Below are positions 34,807 to 43,023 of a stretch of 64,000 bases of DNA, piece after piece. A program made the translations under genes and the position numbers. The stretch comes from Clostridia bacterium (GTDB taxonomy: Bacteria; Bacillota; Clostridia; Oscillospirales; Acutalibacteraceae): the NCBI GenBank assembly GCA_017450005.1, contig JAFSYM010000015.1, positions 1 to 64,000 of the forward strand. Direction: 5' to 3'. How positions within the stretch are numbered: the first letter of the stretch is position 1; each line of letters starts with the position of its first letter. The notes under the pieces were generated by a model. The model did no database searches. It saw nothing but the letters and a program-made list of their open reading frames with translations, and was not told the DNA's origin.

Positions 34807-35550
34807 ATGACCATTCGCAAATACAAGCTGCAAGCGAGAACACACCTGAAAGGAAAGGCGCTTCGTTCGTTCCGGCTCGATATCATTACGGCGGCTGTAT
34901 CTGTACTATCGGCAGCTACCGGATTACTGATCAACGATAGTTATCCGGGAATGAAAGCGGTGTTCCTTCAGTGCCTGTTGCTGTTAATAAGCATACTGTT
35001 CACCGGCGCTTTTCGCCAGGGAATGGCAACATGGCAATTCCGCGCCGCCAGCGGACGCAGTCCGAAACCTGTGCACATCCTGTACTGGTTCAATCCGCGC
35101 AGGGCTTTTCATGCGATGAAACTATATACCGTATTGCAGGTGTATAAAGCGATTTGGTATATAGCGCTGGTCTTCCCGGGCGCTATGATTCTATATGCTG
35201 TTGTGAGATGGAATCACATGATTGGCGAGCTTAAAATCATTCTTCTGCTGTATGCCATCGGCGCTGCATGTGTTGCAGTCGGGACGATCTGCGCCGCGAT
35301 CATCACGCAAAAGTATGCACTGTGCGGCATCATTCTTGCGCAAAACCCGACAATGGCAATCAAAAACGCAGCGGCAGACAGTCAGGAATTTATGACCGGA
35401 CATTGCGGGAAACTGCTGCTTTTGAAGCTGTCTTTTATCCCGCATTTTCTATGTTGTATTACAGTCCTGCCAATCGCATATATTCTGCCGTATTACCGAC
35501 AAACGGTGAATGCCATGTTGACGCAAATCAACAGCAAACCAGTTCTATAG
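34807..35550 (+). CDS. DUF975-like integral membrane protein
   Basis: A 247-aa protein with about five membrane segments (for example VFLQCLLLLISILFTGAF, and ILLLYAIGAACVAVGTICAA). The ending SQEFMTGHCGKLLLLKLSF, followed by a final hydrophobic segment and YYRQTVNAML, resembles the DUF975 family of unknown function. GCGGGAGGG precedes the ATG and is partly inside a hairpin. It stands alone before obg. Confidence 0.6.
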   Translation: MTIRKYKLQARTHLKGKALRSFRLDIITAAVSVLSAATGLLINDSYPGMKAVFLQCLLLLISILFTGAFRQGMATWQFRAASGRSPKPVHILYWFNPRRAFHAMKLYTVLQVYKAIWYIALVFPGAMILYAVVRWNHMIGELKIILLLYAIGAACVAVGTICAAIITQKYALCGIILAQNPTMAIKNAAADSQEFMTGHCGKLLLLKLSFIPHFLCCITVLPIAYILPYYRQTVNAMLTQINSKPVL

Positions 35551-35575
35551 CGCACAAGTTTTTTCCTGCTATATC

Positions 35576-35605
35576 TTGCAATTCAATTATAAAGTATAGT
35601 ATAAT
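35576..35605 (+). promoter_or_regulatory. obg promoter
   Basis: TTGCAA (35576-35581), 18-bp spacer, TATAAT (35600-35605). Confidence 0.6.
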
Positions 35606-35642
35606 ATAAATAATTCTAATTTATCCTATGGAGGACTATGCT

Positions 35643-36914
35643 TTGTTTGTTGATATTGCAAAAATCAGGATCAAAGCCGGTGACGGCGGCGACGGTGCGG
35701 TGGCTTTTCACCGTGAAAAGTATGTCGCCTCCGGCGGTCCGGACGGCGGAGACGGCGGCAGAGGCGGCAACATCGTCTTTCAGGTCGACGACAATTTGTC
35801 GACGTTGGCCGATTTCCGTTATAAAAGAAAATATAAGGCAGCCAACGGAAGCAAGGGCGAATCCGGTCATCGCAGCGGCAAACGCGGCGAGGATCTGATC
35901 ATCCGCGTGCCGCGCGGCACGATCATCCGCGAATGCGAGAGCGGCGTTATCATGGCCGACTTATCGACTGACGACTCTTTCATCGCGGCAAAAGGCGGAC
36001 GCGGCGGCTGGGGCAACAAGCATTTTGCGACGCCGACACGGCAAACGCCGCGTTTTGCCAAGAGCGGCACGCCGGGCGAAGAATGGGAAGTGCAGCTTGA
36101 ACTCAAGCTCCTTGCCGACGTCGGTCTGCTCGGATATCCGAACGTGGGCAAATCCACCTTTATTTCCGTTGTCAGCGAGGCGAAACCGATTATTGCGGAC
36201 TATCATTTTACAACCATCATTCCGGTACTCGGCGTCGTATCCATGGGCGAGGGCGACTCATTCGTCATTGCAGACATCCCCGGATTGATCGAGGGGGCGA
36301 GCGAAGGAATCGGACTTGGCCACGACTTCCTGCGCCATGTGGAACGCTGCCGGATGCTCGTGCATATTCTCGACGCCGCCGGAAGCGAAGGACGCGACCC
36401 GATCGAGGATTTCAAAACCATCAATGCGGAACTGGCGCGTTTCAATCCGGAACTGTCCAAACGTCCGCAGATCGTTGTCGCCAATAAGATTGACCTCGCT
36501 TCGGATGAACAGACGGCACGTCTGCGCTCGTACATCACCGAACAGGGATTGCCGTTCTATACCATGTGCGCACCGATCCGGGAAGGCACACAGGACGTGA
36601 TCAACGCTGTCGCATCCATGCTCAAAACGCTGCCGCCGATCGTGCGCTATGAACGCGAGGAAATCCCCAAAGAAATCTTTGAAAAGAAAAAGAATACCGG
36701 CTTTACGATCCGCGTCGAGGATCACGTCTATTTCGTGGAGGCAGAATGGCTTCTCAGGATATTGCAGCGAACCGACCTCGACGATTATGAGTCGCTACAA
36801 TATTTCCAACGTGTACTGGAAACGAGCGGCATTTTAAATGCACTTCGCGAAAAAGGCATTCAGGAAGGAGATACGGTTTCGATCTATGACCTTGAGTTTG
36901 AGTTTATCGACTGA
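35643..36914 (+). CDS. obg: Ribosome-assembly GTPase Obg
   Basis: A 423-aa GTPase for late 50S assembly, also tied to the stringent response and sporulation. The glycine-rich Obg fold opens the protein (KIRIKAGDGGDGAVAFHREK), the G domain has GYPNVGKST, DIPG and NKID, and an OCT domain ends it (YDLEFEFID). TTG 35643 is chosen as start: GGAGGA lies 7 nt upstream, and the resulting FVDIAKIRI matches where Obg proteins begin. An ATG at 35628 lies at that ribosome site and cannot use it. It heads an operon running to about 41900. Confidence 0.96.
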   Translation: MFVDIAKIRIKAGDGGDGAVAFHREKYVASGGPDGGDGGRGGNIVFQVDDNLSTLADFRYKRKYKAANGSKGESGHRSGKRGEDLIIRVPRGTIIRECESGVIMADLSTDDSFIAAKGGRGGWGNKHFATPTRQTPRFAKSGTPGEEWEVQLELKLLADVGLLGYPNVGKSTFISVVSEAKPIIADYHFTTIIPVLGVVSMGEGDSFVIADIPGLIEGASEGIGLGHDFLRHVERCRMLVHILDAAGSEGRDPIEDFKTINAELARFNPELSKRPQIVVANKIDLASDEQTARLRSYITEQGLPFYTMCAPIREGTQDVINAVASMLKTLPPIVRYEREEIPKEIFEKKKNTGFTIRVEDHVYFVEAEWLLRILQRTDLDDYESLQYFQRVLETSGILNALREKGIQEGDTVSIYDLEFEFID

Positions 36915-37338
36915 GAATAAGGTCGATCCGAAGATGCTCAGTCCCCTGACGCTTGCTTTTTTGGGCGACACGGTATTCGACTTATTTGTTCGGCAGATGC
37001 TCGTATGCGAGGCAAACCGACCGGCAAACAAGCTGCATCGCCTGTCCGTCGAGCGTGTGTGTGCCGCTGCGCAGGCTTCCGCTGCCAAAGAACTGCTCGA
37101 GAGCGACTTTCTTACAGAGGAAGAACGTGCTGTTTTGCGGCGCGGGCGCAACGCGCACAGCAACCATCTGCCCAAAAATGCTTCCGAACGGGATTACCAC
37201 ATGGCAACCGGATTGGAAGCGCTGTTCGGATATCTGTATTTATGCGAAGATGCACAGCGCCTGTCCGCGCTGTTTGCAGAGGTCTGCCGTATCTTTGACC
37301 GGGATAAAAAGGAGAATGCAACCAACGATGAGCAGTAA
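36886..37338 (+). CDS. mrnC: Mini-ribonuclease III
   Basis: A 150-aa RNase III-type endonuclease without a dsRNA-binding domain, which matures 23S rRNA in Firmicutes. The active-site block is LAFLGDTVFDLFVR with Asp; RGRNAHSNHLPKNAS and YHMATGLEALFGYLYL with the second acidic cluster follow. The chosen ATG overlaps the obg end by 29 bp, with AGGAGA rather far upstream; a later ATG at 36934 is possible. It overlaps the next gene by 11 bp. Confidence 0.92.
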   Translation: MTLSLSLSTENKVDPKMLSPLTLAFLGDTVFDLFVRQMLVCEANRPANKLHRLSVERVCAAAQASAAKELLESDFLTEEERAVLRRGRNAHSNHLPKNASERDYHMATGLEALFGYLYLCEDAQRLSALFAEVCRIFDRDKKENATNDEQ

Positions 37339-38203
37339 AATCAAGAAAGAATCCGTACTGCGATTCTTAACCGATTCTGTCTTTTTTATCGTCGGGAGTA
37401 TGTTTTATGCTGCCGGAATCAACATCTTTGCCGTGCCGAACAGCATTGCGCAAAGCGGCGCAACCGGCCTTGCCATCGTTGCAAATTACCTTCTGCACAT
37501 TCCCGTCGGCACAGCGAACTTCATCATCAACATTCCGCTGTTTATCATGGCATGGTTCATTTTAGGCAAAAAGTTTGTCGCAAGAACCGTTTGGGTCGTC
37601 GTAATCCTGTCCGCTGCGCTTGACGTAACGACGCTGTTTTACCCCGTCTATACCGGCAATCCGCTGCTATCCGCAATGTTTTGCGGTGCTTTAACCGGCA
37701 TCGGTCTCGGACTCATCATGACGCGCGGCGCAACGAGCGGCGGGACAGACATTGCCGGAAAGATTGTGCAGAAATTCTTTCCGCAGGTCAGTCTCGGTAC
37801 CGGCATCGCAATTTCAAACGCCGTCGTTGTTCTGATCGGCGCACTGACCTTCCGCAGCGTGGAAAGCGCGATGTATGCCGTTGTCGTCATCATTCTGAGC
37901 GGACGTGTTCTGGACTACATTGTATACGGTCTCGGCCGCGGCAAGCTGCTGCTGATTATTACGGAAAAGCCGCATGAACTCTCGGATGCGATCATACGCA
38001 ACGTCGGCCGCGGCGTGTCCATCGTTCCGGCCACCGGGGCGTATACCGGCGAGGAAAAGAACATGCTGGTCGTCGCAATCCGCCGAAACGACGTAGCCAA
38101 AATCTACAAGGTGCTCAAGACTGTCGATGAAAAAGCATTTACGATTATCACGGAGGCCGGCGAAGTGTTCGGCCAGGGATTTCACCGACAGGATGAATTA
38201 TAA
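37328..38203 (+). CDS. YitT-family membrane protein (DUF2179 C-terminus)
   Basis: A 291-aa protein with five or six membrane segments and a cytoplasmic C-terminal domain (SIVPATGAYTGEEKNMLVVAI, then TIITEAGEVFGQGF). The repeated glycine motifs GATGLAIV and GLIMTRGATSGGTDI are typical of YitT/YqfU proteins, whose transport role is unproven. ATG 37328 with AGGAGA upstream is preferred; the reading frame extends further left only as a shadow of mrnC. Confidence 0.92.
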   Translation: MSSKIKKESVLRFLTDSVFFIVGSMFYAAGINIFAVPNSIAQSGATGLAIVANYLLHIPVGTANFIINIPLFIMAWFILGKKFVARTVWVVVILSAALDVTTLFYPVYTGNPLLSAMFCGALTGIGLGLIMTRGATSGGTDIAGKIVQKFFPQVSLGTGIAISNAVVVLIGALTFRSVESAMYAVVVIILSGRVLDYIVYGLGRGKLLLIITEKPHELSDAIIRNVGRGVSIVPATGAYTGEEKNMLVVAIRRNDVAKIYKVLKTVDEKAFTIITEAGEVFGQGFHRQDEL

Positions 38204-38229
38204 CTGCAATCATTGAAATGGGGGATATT

Positions 38230-39957
38230 ATGAACAAAAAGATTCAAGCGATCGGTTCCACCACCGCAAAAGCCGCCAAAGCCGCTGCGCGCCGGTTCAA
38301 GGCGCTGGACGTGCCTTCTGTCGGCAAGCTGGCGCTGCAAACCATCAAGTTTCCGATTCCCGAATGGGACGAAATGGACAACGGTCTTGCGCTGACGCCG
38401 CCGATGGGCTGGTCAAGCTGGAACCTGTTTCGCAACAAGATTAACGAGGATCTGATGCTTGAAATCGGACATGCCATGAAGGACAGCGGTCTGCTGGATG
38501 CGGGATATCAGTATCTGAATCTGGACGATTGCTGGCAGTCCTCCGCCCGTGACAAGGACGGAAAGCTGCAGGGTGACCTGTCCACTTTTCCTTCCGGTAT
38601 TGCCGCGCTGTGCAGGAAGCTCAACGCGCTGGGTCTGAAGGTCGGCATCTATTCCTCGAACGGCACGTACACCTGTGAGGATATGCCCGCAAGTCTCGGC
38701 AATGAATCGATCGATGCCGACACGTTTGCCGAATGGGGCATTGAATACTTCAAGTATGATTTCTGCCACAACAAACCGATTCCGTTCCGCTGCCCTGCAA
38801 TCGAGCAAATTCTGCTGCGCGATGCCAACGGCGTCGAGACCGCATGGACCGCCGAACAGGCTGTGCTGAGCGGCAACGCAAAGATCGTTACGGACGAATC
38901 TCTGGAAACCGGCAGATACATCGACGGTCTGTCCGGTGCGCTCGGCAAGGCAGTCTTTACGTGCAGCGTTGATTTGGACAGCGAATACACGCTGACAATC
39001 TGCATGCGCAAAAAGAGCAATGCCTATAAATATGCGGAAATCCTTGTGAACGGACAGGATCTGTACAAGATCACCGTTCCGCCCACGATGACGCTAACCA
39101 CCAACGGCCGTCACCAGATCACGATCCGTCTGAAAGCGGGTATTAACACAATCTCCTTCAGCAACCCCGTTGCATCCAGACAACTCAGTTCCGCCATCCA
39201 GTACCGCGAAATGGGCAAGCAGCTTCAGCGTGCCACACGCGAATATGCCGAAAAGACCGGTCTGCCGGAAAAGAAAATCTGCTATTCCGTGTGTGAATGG
39301 GGTCTGAATTTCCCGTGGAGATGGGGACGCTTTGCAGGCAATCTCTGGCGCACTACACCGGATATCAAGCCGTTCTGGGCGTCTGTGCTGGCGATCTACG
39401 AATTCAACGTCCGTCTTGCAAAATACGCTAAGATCGGCCACTGGAACGACCCGGACATGCTCGAAGTCGGCAACGGATCTTTGACCGCGGAGGAGAACCG
39501 CAGCCACTTTACGCTGTGGTGCATGATGGCATCGCCCCTGATCCTCGGCAACGATGTGCGCGCGTTCGTCAAAGAAGACGGCACGCCGAACACAGACGAT
39601 CCGACCTATCAGATCGTAACGAATCGCGCGCTGATTGCGATCGACCAGGATGCGCTCGGCATACAGTGCCGGCGCGTCAAAACAAGCGGCGTTGTGGACA
39701 CGCTTGTAAAGCCGTTGTCCGGCGGAGAGGCTGCCGTATGTATCTTCAACAAATCTTCGGACGTCGTTTGCCGCAGCTTCGATGTGCGCGAAATCGCCGC
39801 AAACCGTTTCTCCGGTCTCCCCGACGCCGGAATGTACCGCTGTACTGAGCTGTGGGAAGATTCGGATTACGAAACCGACAATACGCTTTCTGTCAGAATA
39901 CCTGCGCACGGCGTTAAAGTATTCCGCATCCGTGCGATAGAACCCAAGGAGGATTGA
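38230..39957 (+). CDS. GH27 alpha-galactosidase-type glycosidase with inserted domain
   Basis: A 575-aa cytoplasmic enzyme (no signal peptide; basic helical first 40 residues). The GH27 barrel starts at LTPPMGWSSWN. The nucleophile is Asp177 in KYDFC, the acid/base is Asp378 in WRTTPDIKPFW, and WNDPDMLEVGN and ASPLILGND follow. In typical GH27 enzymes the two catalytic residues are about 55-60 apart; here they are 201 apart. The insert at about 195-340 looks like a jelly-roll carbohydrate-binding module (TGRYIDGLSGA, YKYAEILVNG, GRHQITIRLKAGINTISF). GGGGGAT precedes ATG 38230. It probably releases alpha-galactose from imported oligosaccharides. Confidence 0.9.
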   Translation: MNKKIQAIGSTTAKAAKAAARRFKALDVPSVGKLALQTIKFPIPEWDEMDNGLALTPPMGWSSWNLFRNKINEDLMLEIGHAMKDSGLLDAGYQYLNLDDCWQSSARDKDGKLQGDLSTFPSGIAALCRKLNALGLKVGIYSSNGTYTCEDMPASLGNESIDADTFAEWGIEYFKYDFCHNKPIPFRCPAIEQILLRDANGVETAWTAEQAVLSGNAKIVTDESLETGRYIDGLSGALGKAVFTCSVDLDSEYTLTICMRKKSNAYKYAEILVNGQDLYKITVPPTMTLTTNGRHQITIRLKAGINTISFSNPVASRQLSSAIQYREMGKQLQRATREYAEKTGLPEKKICYSVCEWGLNFPWRWGRFAGNLWRTTPDIKPFWASVLAIYEFNVRLAKYAKIGHWNDPDMLEVGNGSLTAEENRSHFTLWCMMASPLILGNDVRAFVKEDGTPNTDDPTYQIVTNRALIAIDQDALGIQCRRVKTSGVVDTLVKPLSGGEAAVCIFNKSSDVVCRSFDVREIAANRFSGLPDAGMYRCTELWEDSDYETDNTLSVRIPAHGVKVFRIRAIEPKED

Positions 39958-39963
39958 TTAATT

Positions 39964-41157
39964 ATGGAATATCGCTTTTCCGACCGGATCAGCACTTTGA
40001 AGCCCAGCGCGATCCGTGAGATTTTCAAGTATGCAGCCGACCCACAGGTGGTTTCTCTCTCTGCCGGCAATCCGGCTCCCGACGCTTTTGCAACGAAACA
40101 GATCGGTGAAATCGTTGCCGATATTTTTGCGACACGTCCGATTGAGGCGCTGCAGTACAGCGTGACGGAAGGATATCCGAAACTGCGCGCTTACCTTACG
40201 GAGTACATGGAATCGCGTCACAATATCGGCCGCGCGTTTGACGACGTTCTGATCACTTCCGGCGCACAGCAAATTATGGAGCTTGCCGCAAAAGTGCTTT
40301 GCAACGAGGGAGATTATGTAATCTGTGAGGATCCGAGCTTTATCGGCTCGCTCAACTGCTTCCGCAGCCTCGGCGCAAAGCTCAAGGGCGTACCTGTCGA
40401 TCCAGACGGTATGAATATGGAAGCGCTCGAAGATGCTCTGGAATCGACGCCGAACGCGCGTTTCATCTATACCATTCCCAATTTCCAGAATCCGACCGGC
40501 ATCACCCTGTCGCTTGAAAAACGTAAAAAGCTCTATGCGCTGGCAAAGCAGTACGGCGTGCTGATCGTGGAGGACAACCCATACGGCGATCTGCGATATA
40601 AAGGCGAGAATCTGCCGAGCATCAAGTCCTTTGACGAAGACGGCATCGTCATCTATTCCGGCAGTTTTTCCAAGGTTATCGCACCCGGTCTTCGCGTCGG
40701 ATACTGCGTTGCCCCGGAACCGATCCTGAAAAAGATGGTCGTCGGAAAACAGGGCGAAGACGTGCACACCAACATTTTAGCGCAGATGATCTGCTACGAA
40801 TTCCTGACACGCTACGATTTTGATGAAAACCTGGCGAATCTCCGTGCGCTTTATCGGCGCAAGGCACAGTTTGCGATGGATCTGCTGGATCAATATGTTG
40901 TCCCGCTGGGGATCACATACCATCCGACCGAAGGCGGCCTGTTCATCTGGTGCACGCTGCCGGATTCTGTGGATATGGCGGATTTCTGCAAACGCGCCGT
41001 ACAGGAATACAAGGTGGCCATCGTGCCCGGCAGCGCATTCCTGTGCGACGAAAAAGACGCCAGCCACTGCTTCCGCATCAATTTCTCCACGCCGTCCGAC
41101 GAAAAGCTTGAGGAAGGCATCAAGCGTCTGGGCAAGTTTGCCGCAACCGTTTTATAA
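39964..41157 (+). CDS. PLP-dependent aminotransferase (fold type I, class I/II)
   Basis: A 397-aa enzyme of the branch close to 2-aminoadipate transaminases and MocR catalytic domains. The PLP lysine is in SGSFSKVIAPGLRVGY, the cofactor-contacting TIPNFQNPTG and IVEDNPYGDLRY are intact, and LSAGNPAPD opens the active site. AGGAGG lies before the start, overlapping the GH27 stop region. The amino-acid substrate cannot be named. Confidence 0.92.
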   Translation: MEYRFSDRISTLKPSAIREIFKYAADPQVVSLSAGNPAPDAFATKQIGEIVADIFATRPIEALQYSVTEGYPKLRAYLTEYMESRHNIGRAFDDVLITSGAQQIMELAAKVLCNEGDYVICEDPSFIGSLNCFRSLGAKLKGVPVDPDGMNMEALEDALESTPNARFIYTIPNFQNPTGITLSLEKRKKLYALAKQYGVLIVEDNPYGDLRYKGENLPSIKSFDEDGIVIYSGSFSKVIAPGLRVGYCVAPEPILKKMVVGKQGEDVHTNILAQMICYEFLTRYDFDENLANLRALYRRKAQFAMDLLDQYVVPLGITYHPTEGGLFIWCTLPDSVDMADFCKRAVQEYKVAIVPGSAFLCDEKDASHCFRINFSTPSDEKLEEGIKRLGKFAATVL

Positions 41158-41260
41158 TCCAACATAAAGCATTGAGCCGCCGATGAAGAGTAATCTCCGT
41201 CGGCGGCTTGTCATATACCGCCCTCTCAAAGCATACAATGCGCTGAAAGGACGGATGAAA

Positions 41261-41902
41261 ATGTTTAAAGTGATTCAAAAAAGGACGGGCAGAATCCAGG
41301 GATACTACAATCCGAGAGGAAACAAAACAGAACACCGAAATGAGATTTTGCTGTTTGTTCTGTTCATAAGCGGCATATTGATCGGCGCAGTCGCGATCCG
41401 CACCTGCAGCGGCAATCTGCCGCAGCGCCTTCAGATGTTATTTCAAAACTATCTGGAAGTCAAGGCGGGGCAGGGGATCGGCTTTAATTTCTGCAACGCC
41501 CTGTTTCGCGAGCTGCTGCTTCTGCTCGCCGTGTACTGTGTCGGCCTGTGTGCCGTCGGTGCGCCTGGCATATGCTGCATTGCCTTAGCATACGGCGGCG
41601 GCATCGGACTCATCGGCGCTTATCTCTATAAAAAGTATATGCTCAAAGGCATCGGCTACTGCGCCCTGCTCTTTTATCCTGGCAGGATTCTGTTTATTGC
41701 GGCGCTGATTCTGGCCGCTTCCTGCGGCGTGCAGATGAGCCGGACAATCCTGAATACGCTGATACAAAAAGAAACCGCACAGGAGACGAACTTTCGTTCG
41801 TATAACGTGCAGTTCCTGAAATCGGTCTGTATCAGCGTCGCATCCGCGCTGCTGGAATCCGCCTTGTTTGCGCTGTTTATGCGTTATTTTCAATTATCCT
41901 GA
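41261..41902 (+). CDS. spoIIM: Stage II sporulation protein M
   Basis: A 213-aa protein with five membrane segments (FVLFISGILIGAVAIR, then LLLLAVYCVGLCAVGAPG and later ones) and the glycine-rich AYGGGIGLIGAYLYKKY, as in SpoIIM of the forespore-engulfment DMP complex. The later ATG at 41261 has AAAGGA at 9-10 nt. The last 13 bp overlap the convergent recombinase gene. The pairing of spoIIM with a Xer gene is also seen in Bacillus, though there in one direction. Confidence 0.85.
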   Translation: MFKVIQKRTGRIQGYYNPRGNKTEHRNEILLFVLFISGILIGAVAIRTCSGNLPQRLQMLFQNYLEVKAGQGIGFNFCNALFRELLLLLAVYCVGLCAVGAPGICCIALAYGGGIGLIGAYLYKKYMLKGIGYCALLFYPGRILFIAALILAASCGVQMSRTILNTLIQKETAQETNFRSYNVQFLKSVCISVASALLESALFALFMRYFQLS

Positions 41903-42879
41903 GAATCGGAAGGGGAGAGGTCGGCAAGCGGATTCTTGCGCATTGCGTCACGAATCTGCGAGTCGACGATATGCGTATAAATTTCCGTCGTGGACAGGTT
42001 CTCGTGACCGAGGATTTCCTTGAGCAGCAGCACGTCCACGTCGCCGTATTGATACATCAATGTGGCGGCAGTATGCCGCAGCTTATGCGCGGAGAAGCCT
42101 TGGTCGTCCAGGCCGGCTTTTTTTAAAAACTTCTGCACGACATTCTGTACGGCACGCACACTGATTCGCCGGTTGTTCCGGCTGATAAACAGCGCATTGC
42201 GATCCAGCACACCGTCGGCCGGACGCACCTGCAAGTACCGATGAATGGTGGATTTACAAGTCGGATTCAGATAAATCGTGCGCTCCTTGTTGCCCTTGCC
42301 GACCACACGGAGCGTATCGTCACGACGGATATCCGACAGATTGAGCGACACCAATTCAGAAACACGCAAGCCGCAATTCAAAAATAATGCGAGAATGCAG
42401 TAATCGCGTTCCCTGTTATTCCCATCAACACATTGCAGCAAATCAAGACTCTGTTCAAGCGTCAGGTATTTCGGAAGCGAACGTTTGATCTTCGGAGATT
42501 CGAGTTCCTGCAGCGGGTTTTTCTTCATGTATTTTTCGTCTAAAGACAAATAACGATAGAACCGTTTGATCGCAACGGCTTTGCGCGCGCGAGCCGCAGC
42601 GTCGTTGCCGCGCACACGGTGACAGTATGCGAGGAATGCATAAGCGTCGTCCAGACGAACGGAAGCCATCAGATCCAGATCGACGTCCTGAATAGGAATC
42701 GAATCAAAATCAGTCGACGAAGGAACAATGCCGCGGCGAATCTTGAGGAAGCGAAAAAAGATCTGCAGATCCAGCGCATAACCGCGGATCGTCAGATCGG
42801 ATTTATTCTTTGTGGATGTCAGGTAATCCAGGTATTCCTGAATCAATGGCGGTAAATCAAAAAATGCAGCGTCATTCAT
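41890..42879 (-). CDS. Xer-family tyrosine recombinase
   Basis: A 329-aa recombinase. The SAM-like N-terminal domain is at about 10-150 (LIQEYLDYLTSTKNKSDLTI). The catalytic domain has Arg in LNCGLRVSELVSL, HKLRHTAATLMYQYG with His/Arg, LGHENLSTTEIYTH with His and Tyr. XerC/XerD proteins are nearer 295-300 aa, so this one is a little long, with an insert at about 95-120. ATG 42879 has AGGA at 9 nt. A 13-bp inverted repeat with 6-bp centre lies 54 bp upstream and could be its target. It may resolve chromosome dimers. Confidence 0.9.
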   Translation of the reverse strand: MNDAAFFDLPPLIQEYLDYLTSTKNKSDLTIRGYALDLQIFFRFLKIRRGIVPSSTDFDSIPIQDVDLDLMASVRLDDAYAFLAYCHRVRGNDAAARARKAVAIKRFYRYLSLDEKYMKKNPLQELESPKIKRSLPKYLTLEQSLDLLQCVDGNNRERDYCILALFLNCGLRVSELVSLNLSDIRRDDTLRVVGKGNKERTIYLNPTCKSTIHRYLQVRPADGVLDRNALFISRNNRRISVRAVQNVVQKFLKKAGLDDQGFSAHKLRHTAATLMYQYGDVDVLLLKEILGHENLSTTEIYTHIVDSQIRDAMRKNPLADLSPSDSQDN

Positions 42880-42932
42880 AAGCTGTGTCCTAAATCCATA
42901 TATCTGTAAATTGACTCTATAACCCATCCCCT

Positions 42933-42964
42933 CAACTGCGTAAAACATTTATTTTGCGCAGTTG
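42933..42964. repeat. Near-perfect 13-bp inverted repeat with 6-bp centre (dif-like)
   Basis: CAACTGCGTAAAA (42933-42945), CATTTA, TTTTGCGCAGTTG (42952-42964); 12 of 13 positions pair. The layout (about 11-13-bp arms, 6-bp centre, TGCGC in the outer arm, A+T-rich inner arm) is that of Xer recombination sites. It lies between radA and the Xer gene. It could instead be a weak terminator for radA, but on that strand no T-run follows. Confidence 0.5.
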
Positions 42965-43023
42965 GTGCTGTTTTTTCGGATACCCTCTTCTACGGACAAA
43001 ACCTTCAAAAACGTTGATATTGT

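Noticed and set aside
36953..37327. Long N-terminal extension of the YitT gene
   Set aside because: It overlaps mrnC in another frame; the ATG at 37328 with a ribosome site gives the normal protein length.
39094..39909. 271-codon frame opposite the GH27 gene
   Set aside because: Antisense to a well-supported gene; no domain and no ribosome site.
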